In this document: positions 1 through 5,757 of the stretch, piece by piece
How positions within the stretch are numbered: the stretch's first letter is position 1
How the letters are laid out: each line of letters starts with the position of its first letter
NCBI GenBank assembly: GCA_903918125.1
Contig: CAIXDB010000136.1
Location: forward strand, 1 to 6,070
DNA: 6,070 nt
Origin: an uncultured bacterium
GTDB lineage: Bacteria > Patescibacteria > Paceibacteria > UBA9973 > Zambryskibacteraceae
Direction: 5' to 3'
Program-made: the position numbers and the translations under genes
Notes under the pieces: generated by a model
Told to the model about the DNA's origin: nothing
Database searches by the model: none
Seen by the model: the letters and a program-made list of their open reading frames with translations, nothing else

Positions 1-30
1 AGATTATTTTCTTGAGGTTCGAGAAGTTCG

Positions 31-48
31 CTGGCGAAGCTTCGCCAG
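31..48. repeat. Perfect 18-base palindrome downstream of the 181-aa gene
   Basis: The sequence ctggcgaagcttcgccag is fully self-complementary and could form a GC-rich hairpin. It lies about 55 bases past the stop codon of the minus-strand gene ending at 103. Neither side carries a run of T on the relevant strand, so a standard intrinsic terminator is not well supported. No gene can be supported in bases 1-102. On the minus strand the hairpin is preceded by CGGAGC and followed by TTCTCG, the same order as in the larger structured element at 2391-2607. Confidence 0.6.
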
Positions 49-102
49 ACAGATTGCTCCGGGGAACTTATTTCAACGAGATTTTGTCCGCGATATTTAT
101 TC

Positions 103-648
103 CTATCTCCCTCGCATCTGCACCAATCGGGAAATGTCGGTGAACGACATGGTTGCAGGAACGGCGAATTTGCTTACGTCCGGTGTCCACGAGGTGCACG
201 AGTACGTGGTCGGCTGGTCGGTGTCGATACCGCCGGCTTTGTTAAGCAGTGCCGTCGAGCTGGCCGCCAAAGCCCACGACAACTTGACGCCTCGCGGTGC
301 GGACGCGTCGGTCCAAATATAGTCCGTACCGCTGGCGATAATCATGTGCGCATTTGTCACCACACCACTCGTGTTGGTGACGACGAAATCCCCACGCATG
401 TTTTTCGATGCGGTGTACACAGTGCCGGACATGCTCGATGTCGTGGCAGTTGCCGGTATGGAAAACGTACAGGTTTGAATCGCACCAGAGGCAATAAGGT
501 CGTGCATTGATTGTCGGAGAGCCACAGCTGTGACAGGTGCGTTGCTCGACGATTGGGTCACAGGTTTTTTGCCTGTTGTCATGAGCACGACGACGAGGAT
601 GATAATAACAATCAACCCGACGACTAACCACCAAATTTTCTTATTCAT
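103..648 (-). CDS. N-terminally anchored secreted protein of a Parcubacteria-type hypothetical family
   Basis: This is a 181-residue protein of unknown function. It starts with a short basic end (MNKK) and a single hydrophobic segment at about residues 6-23, followed by a Ser/Thr/Ala-rich linker. The pattern is that of an uncleaved signal anchor with the remainder outside the membrane. The outer domain has only two cysteines, C60 and C151, which could form a disulfide. It carries patches I recognise from small secreted proteins of Parcubacteria: SGTVYTASKNMRGDF (about 74-88), HMIIASGTDYIWTD (101-114), and a C-terminal CTSWTPDVSKF followed by a SFTDIS stretch. The family assignment is from memory and no function is known to me. 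The ATG at 646-648 is preceded by aacaacaaaata, with no Shine-Dalgarno. The stop is TAG. The gene is divergent from the exporter operon, so co-regulation is possible but unproven. Long minus-strand and plus-strand frames overlapping it are shadows. Confidence 0.85.
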   Translation of the reverse strand: MNKKIWWLVVGLIVIIILVVVLMTTGKKPVTQSSSNAPVTAVALRQSMHDLIASGAIQTCTFSIPATATTSSMSGTVYTASKNMRGDFVVTNTSGVVTNAHMIIASGTDYIWTDASAPRGVKLSWALAASSTALLNKAGGIDTDQPTTYSCTSWTPDVSKFAVPATMSFTDISRLVQMRGR

Positions 649-794
649 TATTTTGTTGTTACGCTAATAACAGACTGATATGCGCATATAGTACCACATC
701 CACAAAATTTCTTCACACAAAGTTGTGGAAATGTGATATGCTGAATGAGAAACATTTCATTTCACAAAAATTTTAATAATTAACCAACACTACA
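649..794. promoter_or_regulatory. Divergent intergenic region with palindromes, serving the 181-aa gene and macA
   Basis: These 146 bp separate two divergent start codons and should hold both promoters. A perfect 12-base palindrome, atatgcgcatat, lies at 678-689. A 7-base inverted pair, TCCACAA (699-705) and TTGTGGA (723-729), is separated by 17 bases. Either could be an operator. For macA the best sigma-70-like match is TTCACA (712-717) with TATGCT (737-742), but the spacer of 19 is long and the hexamers are imperfect. TTAATAAT at 772-779 is an alternative -10 that would give a nearly leaderless mRNA. No convincing promoter for the minus-strand gene was found. The region is clearly more AT-rich than macA. 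Confidence 0.4.
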
Positions 795-2387
795 ATGGCT
801 GACACCACATCAAACACACCGCGACCGTCTTTCTTCCGACGCGTTTGGAATTTTGCAAAATCGGGCTGGGGCATCACGCTCATCGTCATCATTCTCGCCG
901 TCGGCGCGTATTTTGCATTGCACAAAACCAAAAGTCCGTACACATTTGTGCCGGTGACGCAAGGTCCGATCACCGAGTCGGTTTCGGTCACAGGGAACAC
1001 CACGCCGATACAGAGCGTCACGCTCGGCTTTGCAAACAGCGGAACGATTTCGGCGGTGTACAGTGACGTCGGACAGCATGTCACGTCCGGACAAGTGCTC
1101 GCGCAGCTCAATGTGAGCGACCTCAATGCGCAGCTCGCGCAGGCGCAGGCCAACGTCGACACGCAGACGGCCAATCTCGAAAATCTGAAAGCCGGAGCAC
1201 AGCCTGCGGACATCGCTTCGTCACAAGCGGCGCTGGACAAAGCGAACCAAGACCTCGCCAACATGTATTCGCAGATTTCGGACATCGCCAACGACGCATT
1301 CAGCAAAGCCAACGACGCGGTGCGCACGCAGACGAACGGCCTTTTTTCCAATCCGGAGAACAGTAGTATTCAACTCATGTTCAACACAAACAATTCGCAA
1401 GCGGGAACGAACGCCCGCACCGAACGCCTGGCGCTTGCCGGCACACTGAACATCTGGCAGCAGGAACTTTTGGGTGTGGATGCGCAGTCATCGACGACTC
1501 AACTGGACAGCACGTTGCAGGACAGCTTGTCGTATCTTTCAAGTGTGCATACGTTTCTTCTCGACATTTCGTCGGCGCTCAACGGCGCGACAAACGTGAG
1601 CACGACCGCGCTTGCCAGTGATCAGATGAGTGTCGGAACGGCATTGTCGGAAGTGAACACCGCTGTCAAAAATCTCAACACTATCGAGCAAAACATTTCG
1701 TCGCAGAAACTTCTCGTGACGCAAGCGCAGGCGAACCTGACGCTCAAAAAAGCCGGCTCGACGCAACAGGCAATCGACGCGCAACAAGCGCAAGTGGAGC
1801 AAGCGCAAGCCAGCGTAGCGAGTGTTGAGGCAAAATTGGCGAATTCGAAAATCGTCTCGCCGATTGATGGTGTAGTCACGCAGTTTGATGCCAAGGTCGG
1901 GCAGATCGCCAGCCCGGGCGTGACGCTCGTGTCGGTCATTTCCGGCAGTCAGTTTGAGGTGGACGCCGAAGTGCCGGAAACGGACATCGGCAAAGTGGCG
2001 GTCGGCAACAAAGTCGACATGACATTCGACGCCTTTCCGAATGACACCTTCACCGGCAAAGTCTTTTACATCGACCCGGCGGAAACCATCGACCAAGGTG
2101 TGGTGGATTACAAAGTGAAAGTGTCGTTCGACACGCCGGACGCGCGTATCAAGTCCGGACTGACCACGAACCTGACCATCGAAACGAAAACTGACCAGAA
2201 CGCGCTCATTTTGCCACAGTATGCCATTGTGCAAAACAACTCGGGCACGTTCGTCGAAGTCCTGCAAGGCAAAACAGCGACCGACACGCCGGTGACGCTC
2301 GGCATCCAGGATTTGAACGGCAACGTGGAAATTCTGTCCGGCGTGACGGCGGGGGAGCAGGTAATAAATATAGGACTGAAACAGTAG
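795..2387 (+). CDS. macA: MacA/HlyD-type membrane-fusion (periplasmic adaptor) subunit of an ABC exporter
   Basis: This 530-residue protein is the adaptor subunit that couples a MacB-type permease to substrate outside the membrane. A short cytoplasmic start is followed by one membrane helix at about 25-42. Next come the first lipoyl half-motif (about 73-106, with GTISAVYSDVGQHVTSGQVLAQL), a Gln/Ala-rich coiled coil (about 107-160 and 295-352), and the second lipoyl half (about 352-384, KIVSPIDGVVTQFDAKVGQ). A beta-barrel domain (about 386-465) and a membrane-proximal domain (about 468-528) complete it. This is the standard HlyD/MacA order. It is longer than the roughly 370-400 residues of classical MacA because about 135 helical residues (160-295) interrupt the hairpin. 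The ATG is preceded by ccaacactaca with no Shine-Dalgarno. The stop is TAG. It is the first gene of the operon, followed after 228 bp by the ATPase. The domain family is firm; the symbol is by homology of architecture, since other RND/ABC adaptors look similar. Confidence 0.9.
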   Translation: MADTTSNTPRPSFFRRVWNFAKSGWGITLIVIILAVGAYFALHKTKSPYTFVPVTQGPITESVSVTGNTTPIQSVTLGFANSGTISAVYSDVGQHVTSGQVLAQLNVSDLNAQLAQAQANVDTQTANLENLKAGAQPADIASSQAALDKANQDLANMYSQISDIANDAFSKANDAVRTQTNGLFSNPENSSIQLMFNTNNSQAGTNARTERLALAGTLNIWQQELLGVDAQSSTTQLDSTLQDSLSYLSSVHTFLLDISSALNGATNVSTTALASDQMSVGTALSEVNTAVKNLNTIEQNISSQKLLVTQAQANLTLKKAGSTQQAIDAQQAQVEQAQASVASVEAKLANSKIVSPIDGVVTQFDAKVGQIASPGVTLVSVISGSQFEVDAEVPETDIGKVAVGNKVDMTFDAFPNDTFTGKVFYIDPAETIDQGVVDYKVKVSFDTPDARIKSGLTTNLTIETKTDQNALILPQYAIVQNNSGTFVEVLQGKTATDTPVTLGIQDLNGNVEILSGVTAGEQVINIGLKQ

Positions 2388-2390
2388 TTT

Positions 2391-2607
2391 TTTTGAAATT
2401 TTAAAATTCTTTCTCGACACAATCATTTTCGGAGCCGTTCGCTCTCTCCTGCGGAGAGCTCACTTAAGTTCTCGGTCGCGACTTGTCAAGAGCCCGTGTT
2501 ACACCGGGTCATTGACAAGACCAAGCCTTGCGAAGCTGTCACACAGCTTCTCACCTGCGAATGCTCCGAAAATGATTGTGTCTTCGACGAATTTTAAAAT
2601 TTCAAAA
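2391..2607. repeat. Large inverted-repeat element with three internal hairpins, inside the exporter operon
   Basis: Bases 2391-2435 and 2563-2607 are inverted copies of each other. The outer 19 bases match perfectly (2391-2409 with 2589-2607), then 7 bases differ, then the inner 19 match perfectly (2417-2435 with 2563-2581). A further 5-bp pairing, TTCGC (2438-2442) with GCGAA (2557-2561), extends the stem. Inside are three hairpins: CTCTCC/GGAGAG with a 3-base loop (2444-2458), CTTGTCAA/TTGACAAG (2482-2519, with an inner CCCG/CGGG pairing), and GAAGCTGT/ACAGCTTC with loop CAC (2532-2550). The element begins three bases after the macA stop and ends 8 bases before the ATPase ATG, filling almost the whole gap. 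No open frame of note lies in it. It may act as a structured RNA in the polycistronic mRNA, or be a palindromic MITE-like insertion; no target-site duplication is visible. Confidence 0.85.
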
Positions 2608-2615
2608 CCACACAC

Positions 2616-3326
2616 ATGATCGAAGTAAAAAACCTCAGAAAAGAATACCCCGAAGGCGAAACGCCGACCATCGCACTGCACGACGTGAATTTCTCAATCG
2701 CGGAAGGCGAATTCGTGTCCATCATGGGACCGTCCGGCTCGGGCAAGTCGACACTGCTTCACATTTTGTCGTTCCTTGATCGTCCGACCGGCGGTTCGTA
2801 CAAATTTCTCGGCAAAGGCATCGACGAAATGAGCGACAAAGATCTCGCGCGAGTGCGCAACGCCGACATGGGTTTCGTCTTTCAGTCGTTCAACTTGCTT
2901 TCACGACTGTCGGTGTATGATAACGTGGAGGTGCCACTCTTGTACTCGACCGTTCCACCGGCGGAGCGTCGCAAGCAAATCGAAAACGCGGTCAACTCCG
3001 TCGGTCTCGGCGAAAAATTGTTCATCGAAGCGGGGCGGCTTTCCGGTGGTCAGAAACAACGCGTAGCCATCGCTCGCGCACTCGTGACGAACCCCGGCGT
3101 GATTTTTGCCGACGAACCGACTGGTAACCTCGACTCGGTTTCCGGCGCGCAGGTCATGGAAATTTTGGAGGGACTGCACGACAAAGGTCACACCATCGTG
3201 CTCGTGACCCACGAAACGTTCACCGCCGAATTCGCCGATCGCATCATTCATATCAAAGACGGCACGGTCGAGAGTGACATGCCGGTCGAAAAATCTCGTC
3301 ACAGTAAACAAGAATTCATAAAATAA
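2616..3326 (+). CDS. MacB/LolD-type ABC transporter ATP-binding protein
   Basis: This 236-residue stand-alone nucleotide-binding subunit powers the adjacent permease at the cytoplasmic face by ATP hydrolysis. All catalytic motifs are intact: Walker A GPSGSGKST (38-46), Q-loop Q90 in VFQSFNLL, signature LSGGQ (142-146), Walker B VIFADEP (162-168, catalytic E167), D-loop NLD (171-173) and switch H199 in VTHE. The length and the sequence around the Q-loop and D-loop (ADEPTGNLDS) are typical of the LolD/MacB/FtsE group. The C-terminal 20 residues are polar and probably unstructured. In E. coli MacB the ATPase is fused to the permease; here it is a separate gene, as in many Gram-positive and candidate-phylum systems. 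The ATG follows ccacacac with no Shine-Dalgarno and lies just past the right arm of the 217-bp element. The permease start follows after one base. Confidence 0.95.
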   Translation: MIEVKNLRKEYPEGETPTIALHDVNFSIAEGEFVSIMGPSGSGKSTLLHILSFLDRPTGGSYKFLGKGIDEMSDKDLARVRNADMGFVFQSFNLLSRLSVYDNVEVPLLYSTVPPAERRKQIENAVNSVGLGEKLFIEAGRLSGGQKQRVAIARALVTNPGVIFADEPTGNLDSVSGAQVMEILEGLHDKGHTIVLVTHETFTAEFADRIIHIKDGTVESDMPVEKSRHSKQEFIK

Positions 3327-3327
3327 C

Positions 3328-4575
3328 ATGCTTGTAAAAGACGCTTTCAAAACATCTATTCGCGCGCTGACTCACGGAAAAATGAGGTCCATTTTGACCA
3401 TGCTCGGCATCGTCATCGGCATCGCCTCGGTCATTATTCTCATGTCCATCGGCCAGTCTGTGCAAGGTTTGATTTTGAACGAAGTTGAAGGCATCGGCTC
3501 GAACCTCATTTTCGTCATTCCCGGCGGTTCGACCAACGGCAAGTTCGCTGCGCCGGCCGCTTCGCAGGGTATTGTCATCAAAACGCTCGTCCAACAGGAC
3601 CTCGACGCGCTCGCTCGCGAGCCGTCCATCTCGGCAGTGACCGCCGAAGTGCGCGGACAGGGCAAAGCGGTGTACGGCGACAACAACGAGACGATTACAT
3701 ACGAAGGAATTCCGGCAAACTATTTCGTCATTCGCCAGTTTAACACGCAGGAAGGATATCCGTTCACGCAAAATGATGTCGACTCGCTGAACCATGTCGC
3801 GGTCATCGGCTCGGAGCTTGCCACGACACTTTTCGGCAACCTCGATCCGCTCGGTAAATATATTCGCCTGCAAAATGTCTCGTTCCGCGTCGTCGGTGTG
3901 CTCGAGAAAAAGGGAACCGGCGTCGGCGGTGTCGACCAAGACAATCTTGTCGTCGTGCCGATGAGCGTGGCGCAGAAACAAATGCTCGGCATCGACTATT
4001 TTAATGTCATCACAGTGCAGGCAAACCCCGCGTACACCATCGACTTCGTCACATCGCGTGTGTCGAGTGTTCTGCAAAACGATCACGGCATCACCGACCC
4101 GAACAAAGACGATTTCACTGTCGAAACGCAGGCGAGTGTGTTGTCGATACTCGGCACGGTTACGTCCGCGCTCACATTATTCCTCGCCGCCATTGCCTCC
4201 ATTTCGCTCATCGTCGGCGGTATCGGCATCATGAACATCATGCTCGTGTCGGTGACGGAACGCACGAAAGAAATCGGCCTCCGCAAAGCTGTCGGCGCAA
4301 CCGACATGGATATTTTGCAACAATTTTTGATTGAGTCGGTCTTGTTGACACTCGCCGGCGGACTCATCGGCATCGCCACCGGCGCGACCGTTGTTGGTTT
4401 GATATATTTTGTCATCTCGACATTTTTCTCCTCGCTCGGCTGGGTCTTTGCTTTTCCGCTTTCGGCAGTGTTTCTCGGTCTTGGGGTCTCCACTCTCGCC
4501 GGCATGGGTTTCGGTATTTATCCCGCCTACCAAGCCGGCAAGAAAAACCCGATCGATGCACTGCGGTATGAGTAG
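3328..4575 (+). CDS. MacB/FtsX-family ABC transporter permease
   Basis: This 415-residue membrane subunit completes the exporter. The first helix is at about 21-43, followed by a large extracytoplasmic MacB_PCD-type domain (about 45-275). Three further helices lie at about 280-308, 334-365 and 372-400, forming the FtsX domain. Family hallmarks are SILTMLGIVIGIASVI in helix 1, GGIGIMNIMLVSVTERTKEIGLRKAVGA (about 297-324) with the coupling helix, and the terminal GIYPAYQAGKKNPIDALRYE. The length is normal for permeases lacking a fused ATPase. Four helices and a large outer domain are diagnostic of the mechanotransmission-type ABC class (MacB, LolCE), which drives conformational change outside the membrane rather than classical channel transport. 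The ATG at 3328 is one base after the ATPase stop, implying translational coupling. It has no Shine-Dalgarno. The substrate is unknown; peptides, lipoproteins or antibiotics are possible. Confidence 0.94.
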   Translation: MLVKDAFKTSIRALTHGKMRSILTMLGIVIGIASVIILMSIGQSVQGLILNEVEGIGSNLIFVIPGGSTNGKFAAPAASQGIVIKTLVQQDLDALAREPSISAVTAEVRGQGKAVYGDNNETITYEGIPANYFVIRQFNTQEGYPFTQNDVDSLNHVAVIGSELATTLFGNLDPLGKYIRLQNVSFRVVGVLEKKGTGVGGVDQDNLVVVPMSVAQKQMLGIDYFNVITVQANPAYTIDFVTSRVSSVLQNDHGITDPNKDDFTVETQASVLSILGTVTSALTLFLAAIASISLIVGGIGIMNIMLVSVTERTKEIGLRKAVGATDMDILQQFLIESVLLTLAGGLIGIATGATVVGLIYFVISTFFSSLGWVFAFPLSAVFLGLGVSTLAGMGFGIYPAYQAGKKNPIDALRYE

Positions 4576-4617
4576 ACTTTTTTGTGCAAAAGAGTAAGGT
4601 GGTGCAAGAGGTGAGTG

Positions 4618-4896
4618 ATGAACCGAATTGTAAAATTCTTGAAAGACGCCGATGTGTATAACAGAAAAGGGATATTTTTGAGTGTTTGGTATCTGTTTCT
4701 TTGTTGGGTAATGTACCAAGCCGAAAAAAGTATTGTTTCCTTGCCGATAATCATTTTGGGTTGTATTGGTGGAATGATATTCGGCCTGCTTTTAATCGCA
4801 AAAATTGCTGTTCCGTATTCGCGATGGATCGACTTGAACACCGAGAAACTTGGTGCACGACTCAGCGCATGGATGAACAAAAAATTTCCGTTGTAG
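4618..4896 (+). CDS. Small two-helix membrane protein, last gene of the exporter operon
   Basis: This 92-residue protein of unknown function begins at ATG 4618. An in-frame GTG at 4615 would add one residue. AGAGGTG (4608-4614) gives this gene the only recognisable Shine-Dalgarno in the window. Two hydrophobic stretches lie at about residues 18-35 and 41-65. They are joined by a short charged turn (QAEKS) and followed by a basic amphipathic tail (WIDLNTEKLGARLSAWMNKK). With a basic N-terminus, both ends are predicted to be cytoplasmic. It lies 42 bp after the permease stop, on the same strand and before the terminator, so it is probably co-transcribed. It is visibly more AT-rich than macA and the two MacB genes. 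It may be an accessory subunit of the exporter or simply a passenger; I do not recognise a family. Confidence 0.75.
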   Translation: MNRIVKFLKDADVYNRKGIFLSVWYLFLCWVMYQAEKSIVSLPIIILGCIGGMIFGLLLIAKIAVPYSRWIDLNTEKLGARLSAWMNKKFPL

Positions 4897-4912
4897 ATGT
4901 AGGAAAACAAAA

Positions 4913-4950
4913 GGTCTCGCTTCGGCGGGGCCTGTTTCATTTATATTTTC
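4913..4950 (+). terminator. Intrinsic terminator of the exporter operon
   Basis: GGTCTCGC (4913-4920), loop TTCG (4921-4924) and GCGGGGCC (4925-4932) form an 8-bp stem with two G-U pairs and a stable UUCG tetraloop. An outer AAACA/TGTTT pairing may extend it. A T-rich tail (tgtttcatttatattttc) follows. It lies 16 bases after the stop of the 92-residue gene. The upstream A-run (aaaacaaaa) means it might also act weakly on the converging minus-strand transcript. Confidence 0.8.
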
Positions 4951-5032
4951 CCAACACCTCTTTCACCTCGTTAATCGGAATTGAAAACCCGATGCCGGTC
5001 GAGCCTTCGGCGCTTGGGTTGTGAAAATGGGG
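4937..5032 (-). pseudogene. C-terminal remnant of an HtrA/S1C-type serine protease
   Basis: Reading the minus strand, this stretch encodes PHFHNPSAEGSTGIGFSIPI, then NEVKEVLGKYK and a TGA stop (4937-4939). NPSAEG...GIGFSIPINEVK strongly resembles the end of the trypsin-like domain of HtrA/DegP-type proteases, where a GIGFAIPIN-like segment follows the active-site serine region. There is an in-frame TGA directly upstream (5033-5035), no start codon, and no catalytic triad or PDZ domain. The preceding bases belong to a hairpin (5022-5048) and then to the unrelated zinc-ribbon gene in another frame. The simplest reading is that the rest of the gene was deleted. The match is short (about 28 residues) and rests on recalled motifs, so it remains moderately uncertain. 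Confidence 0.5.
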
Positions 5033-5048
5033 TCAACCACTATTTTCA
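5022..5048. repeat. Hairpin-forming inverted repeat after the zinc-ribbon gene
   Basis: TGAAAAT (5022-5028) and ATTTTCA (5042-5048) are perfect inverted 7-mers, with a possible GG/CC pairing in between. It starts 3 bases past the stop of the zinc-ribbon gene on the minus strand. No T-run follows, so termination would be weak. It also marks the break point of the protease remnant. Confidence 0.45.
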
Positions 5049-5051
5049 AAA

Positions 5052-5411
5052 TCAATACGCGCTCATGTCGGAGTTGATGCCGTTGACCGTGGCTTGGATG
5101 TACGATTGCGTGGCGACGACAGCGATCCAAACGGTGACGACGGTGGAAAGTATCAAAAGTGTCCAGGCGATCGTGCCGATTTGTTTTAATTTCGGATCGG
5201 GGGATTTATAATATCGCATGCCTTTCCATCGCGTGACGTAGAGAAAACAAATCATCGGCAAAATGATGCTGAACGCATACAAGCCGACTTGCGCCCCGAC
5301 GGTCGTCGACAAGGGAGCAGAGTTTAGTTTCGTTCCGCAGTTTGGACAGAAATACCAATTCGCCAAAACCGGCTGGTGACATGTCGGACAAATGTTTGAA
5401 GTGGGTTCCAT
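5052..5411 (-). CDS. Zinc-ribbon membrane protein
   Basis: This 119-residue protein has an N-terminal four-cysteine zinc ribbon: C8-P-T-C11 and C22-P-N-C25, with the NWYFCPNCGTKL signature typical of the zinc-ribbon families often fused to membrane helices. A short linker leads to two hydrophobic segments at about 40-60 and 79-101. These flank a basic cytoplasmic loop (TRWKGMRYYKSPDPKLKQIG), so the ribbon end is probably also cytoplasmic. This arrangement is common in candidate-phylum bacteria and has no assigned function. The ribbon may mediate protein or nucleic-acid contact at the membrane. The ATG (5409-5411) follows cttcacgtaaac with no Shine-Dalgarno. The gene is 13 bp downstream of the 102-residue gene and probably in the same transcript. 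The stop is TGA, evidence against a recoded UGA. Confidence 0.85.
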   Translation of the reverse strand: MEPTSNICPTCHQPVLANWYFCPNCGTKLNSAPLSTTVGAQVGLYAFSIILPMICFLYVTRWKGMRYYKSPDPKLKQIGTIAWTLLILSTVVTVWIAVVATQSYIQATVNGINSDMSAY

Positions 5412-5424
5412 GTTTACGTGAAGA

Positions 5425-5733
5425 TTATGCAGCTTTTTTCTCCTGTTGCGTTTCTGACTCCTCCGATTTTTTCGGCGCAGGGAATTCTATGACATTGTTT
5501 TTATTTTCAATGTTGTCCGGTACGATTTCTCCTTGTCCTTCAGTGTCCATGTTGCCAAAAGCTACCGCGCCTTCCGGTTTCGGACCTTTGCCGAGAAGCC
5601 ACAGCGACTGTGCATGATCACGTTTGTACTGCTCGTCCAGCGCGCGTTTTCTCTCCTCCTCCGATCCCATGTTCATTTCCGAACCGAACACCTCCTCGCC
5701 GTCCGCTCGCGTGTATAATTTTTCCGGGTTCAT
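5425..5733 (-). CDS. Small charged cytoplasmic protein of unknown function
   Basis: This 102-residue protein is not recognised. It has no cysteine, signal peptide or membrane segment. The N-terminal half is Glu/Arg-rich and likely helical (about 20-42, with EEERKRALDEQYKRDHAQ). A Gly/Pro turn (LLGKGPKPEG) follows. The C-terminal 35 residues are low-complexity, rich in Glu, Lys and Ser, and probably disordered. The ATG follows ttcacacac and has no Shine-Dalgarno. A TATAAT hexamer on the minus strand (5749-5754) lies just upstream, between this gene and the 53-residue gene, so it may have its own promoter as well as read-through. The small gap (13 bp) to the zinc-ribbon gene supports co-transcription. 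Coding status rests on clean reading through 102 codons and on operon-like spacing. Confidence 0.7.
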   Translation of the reverse strand: MNPEKLYTRADGEEVFGSEMNMGSEEERKRALDEQYKRDHAQSLWLLGKGPKPEGAVAFGNMDTEGQGEIVPDNIENKNNVIEFPAPKKSEESETQQEKKAA

Positions 5734-5748
5734 GTGTGTGAAATTAGA

Positions 5749-5754
5749 ATTATA
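5749..5754 (-). promoter_or_regulatory. Possible internal -10 box for the 102-aa gene
   Basis: The minus strand reads TATAAT, 15 bases before the ATG at 5733. A 17-base spacer would place TGGCTT at the -35 position, a poor match. The surroundings are AT-rich, so a chance match is possible. Confidence 0.3.
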
Positions 5755-5757
5755 ATA

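Noticed and set aside
696..732. DnaA boxes in the divergent region (ACATCCACA and the complement of TGTGGAAAT)
   Set aside because: Each matches only 7 of 9 consensus bases, and nothing nearby suggests an origin of replication.
2375..2394. Terminator right after macA (ACTG-AAA-CAGT followed by seven T)
   Set aside because: A 4-bp stem is too weak for efficient termination, and the T-run is partly used in the long inverted arm. Slight attenuation cannot be excluded.
1539..2426. A 295-codon open frame on the minus strand
   Set aside because: It is antisense to macA and very rich in Arg, His and Phe, the typical shadow of a GC-rich gene. The sense frame has clear HlyD domains.
2512..2517. TTGACA inside the structured element as a promoter for the ATPase gene
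   Set aside because: No -10-like hexamer occurs 16-18 bases downstream, and the bases are used in the CTTGTCAA/TTGACAAG stem.
2391..2607. Transposon or MITE with target duplication, or an integron attC site
   Set aside because: The flanks (agttt on the left, ccaca on the right) show no direct duplication, and no transposase or GTTRRRY-type core is present. A mobile origin remains only a possibility.
3316..4086. A 256-codon open frame on the minus strand over the permease
   Set aside because: Its Asp/His/Arg-rich composition and lack of any recognisable domain mark it as a shadow of the MacB-type permease.
4577..4592. CTTTT/AAAAG hairpin after the permease stop as a terminator
   Set aside because: The stem is pure AT apart from its end pair and no T-run follows. 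A much better terminator follows the next gene.
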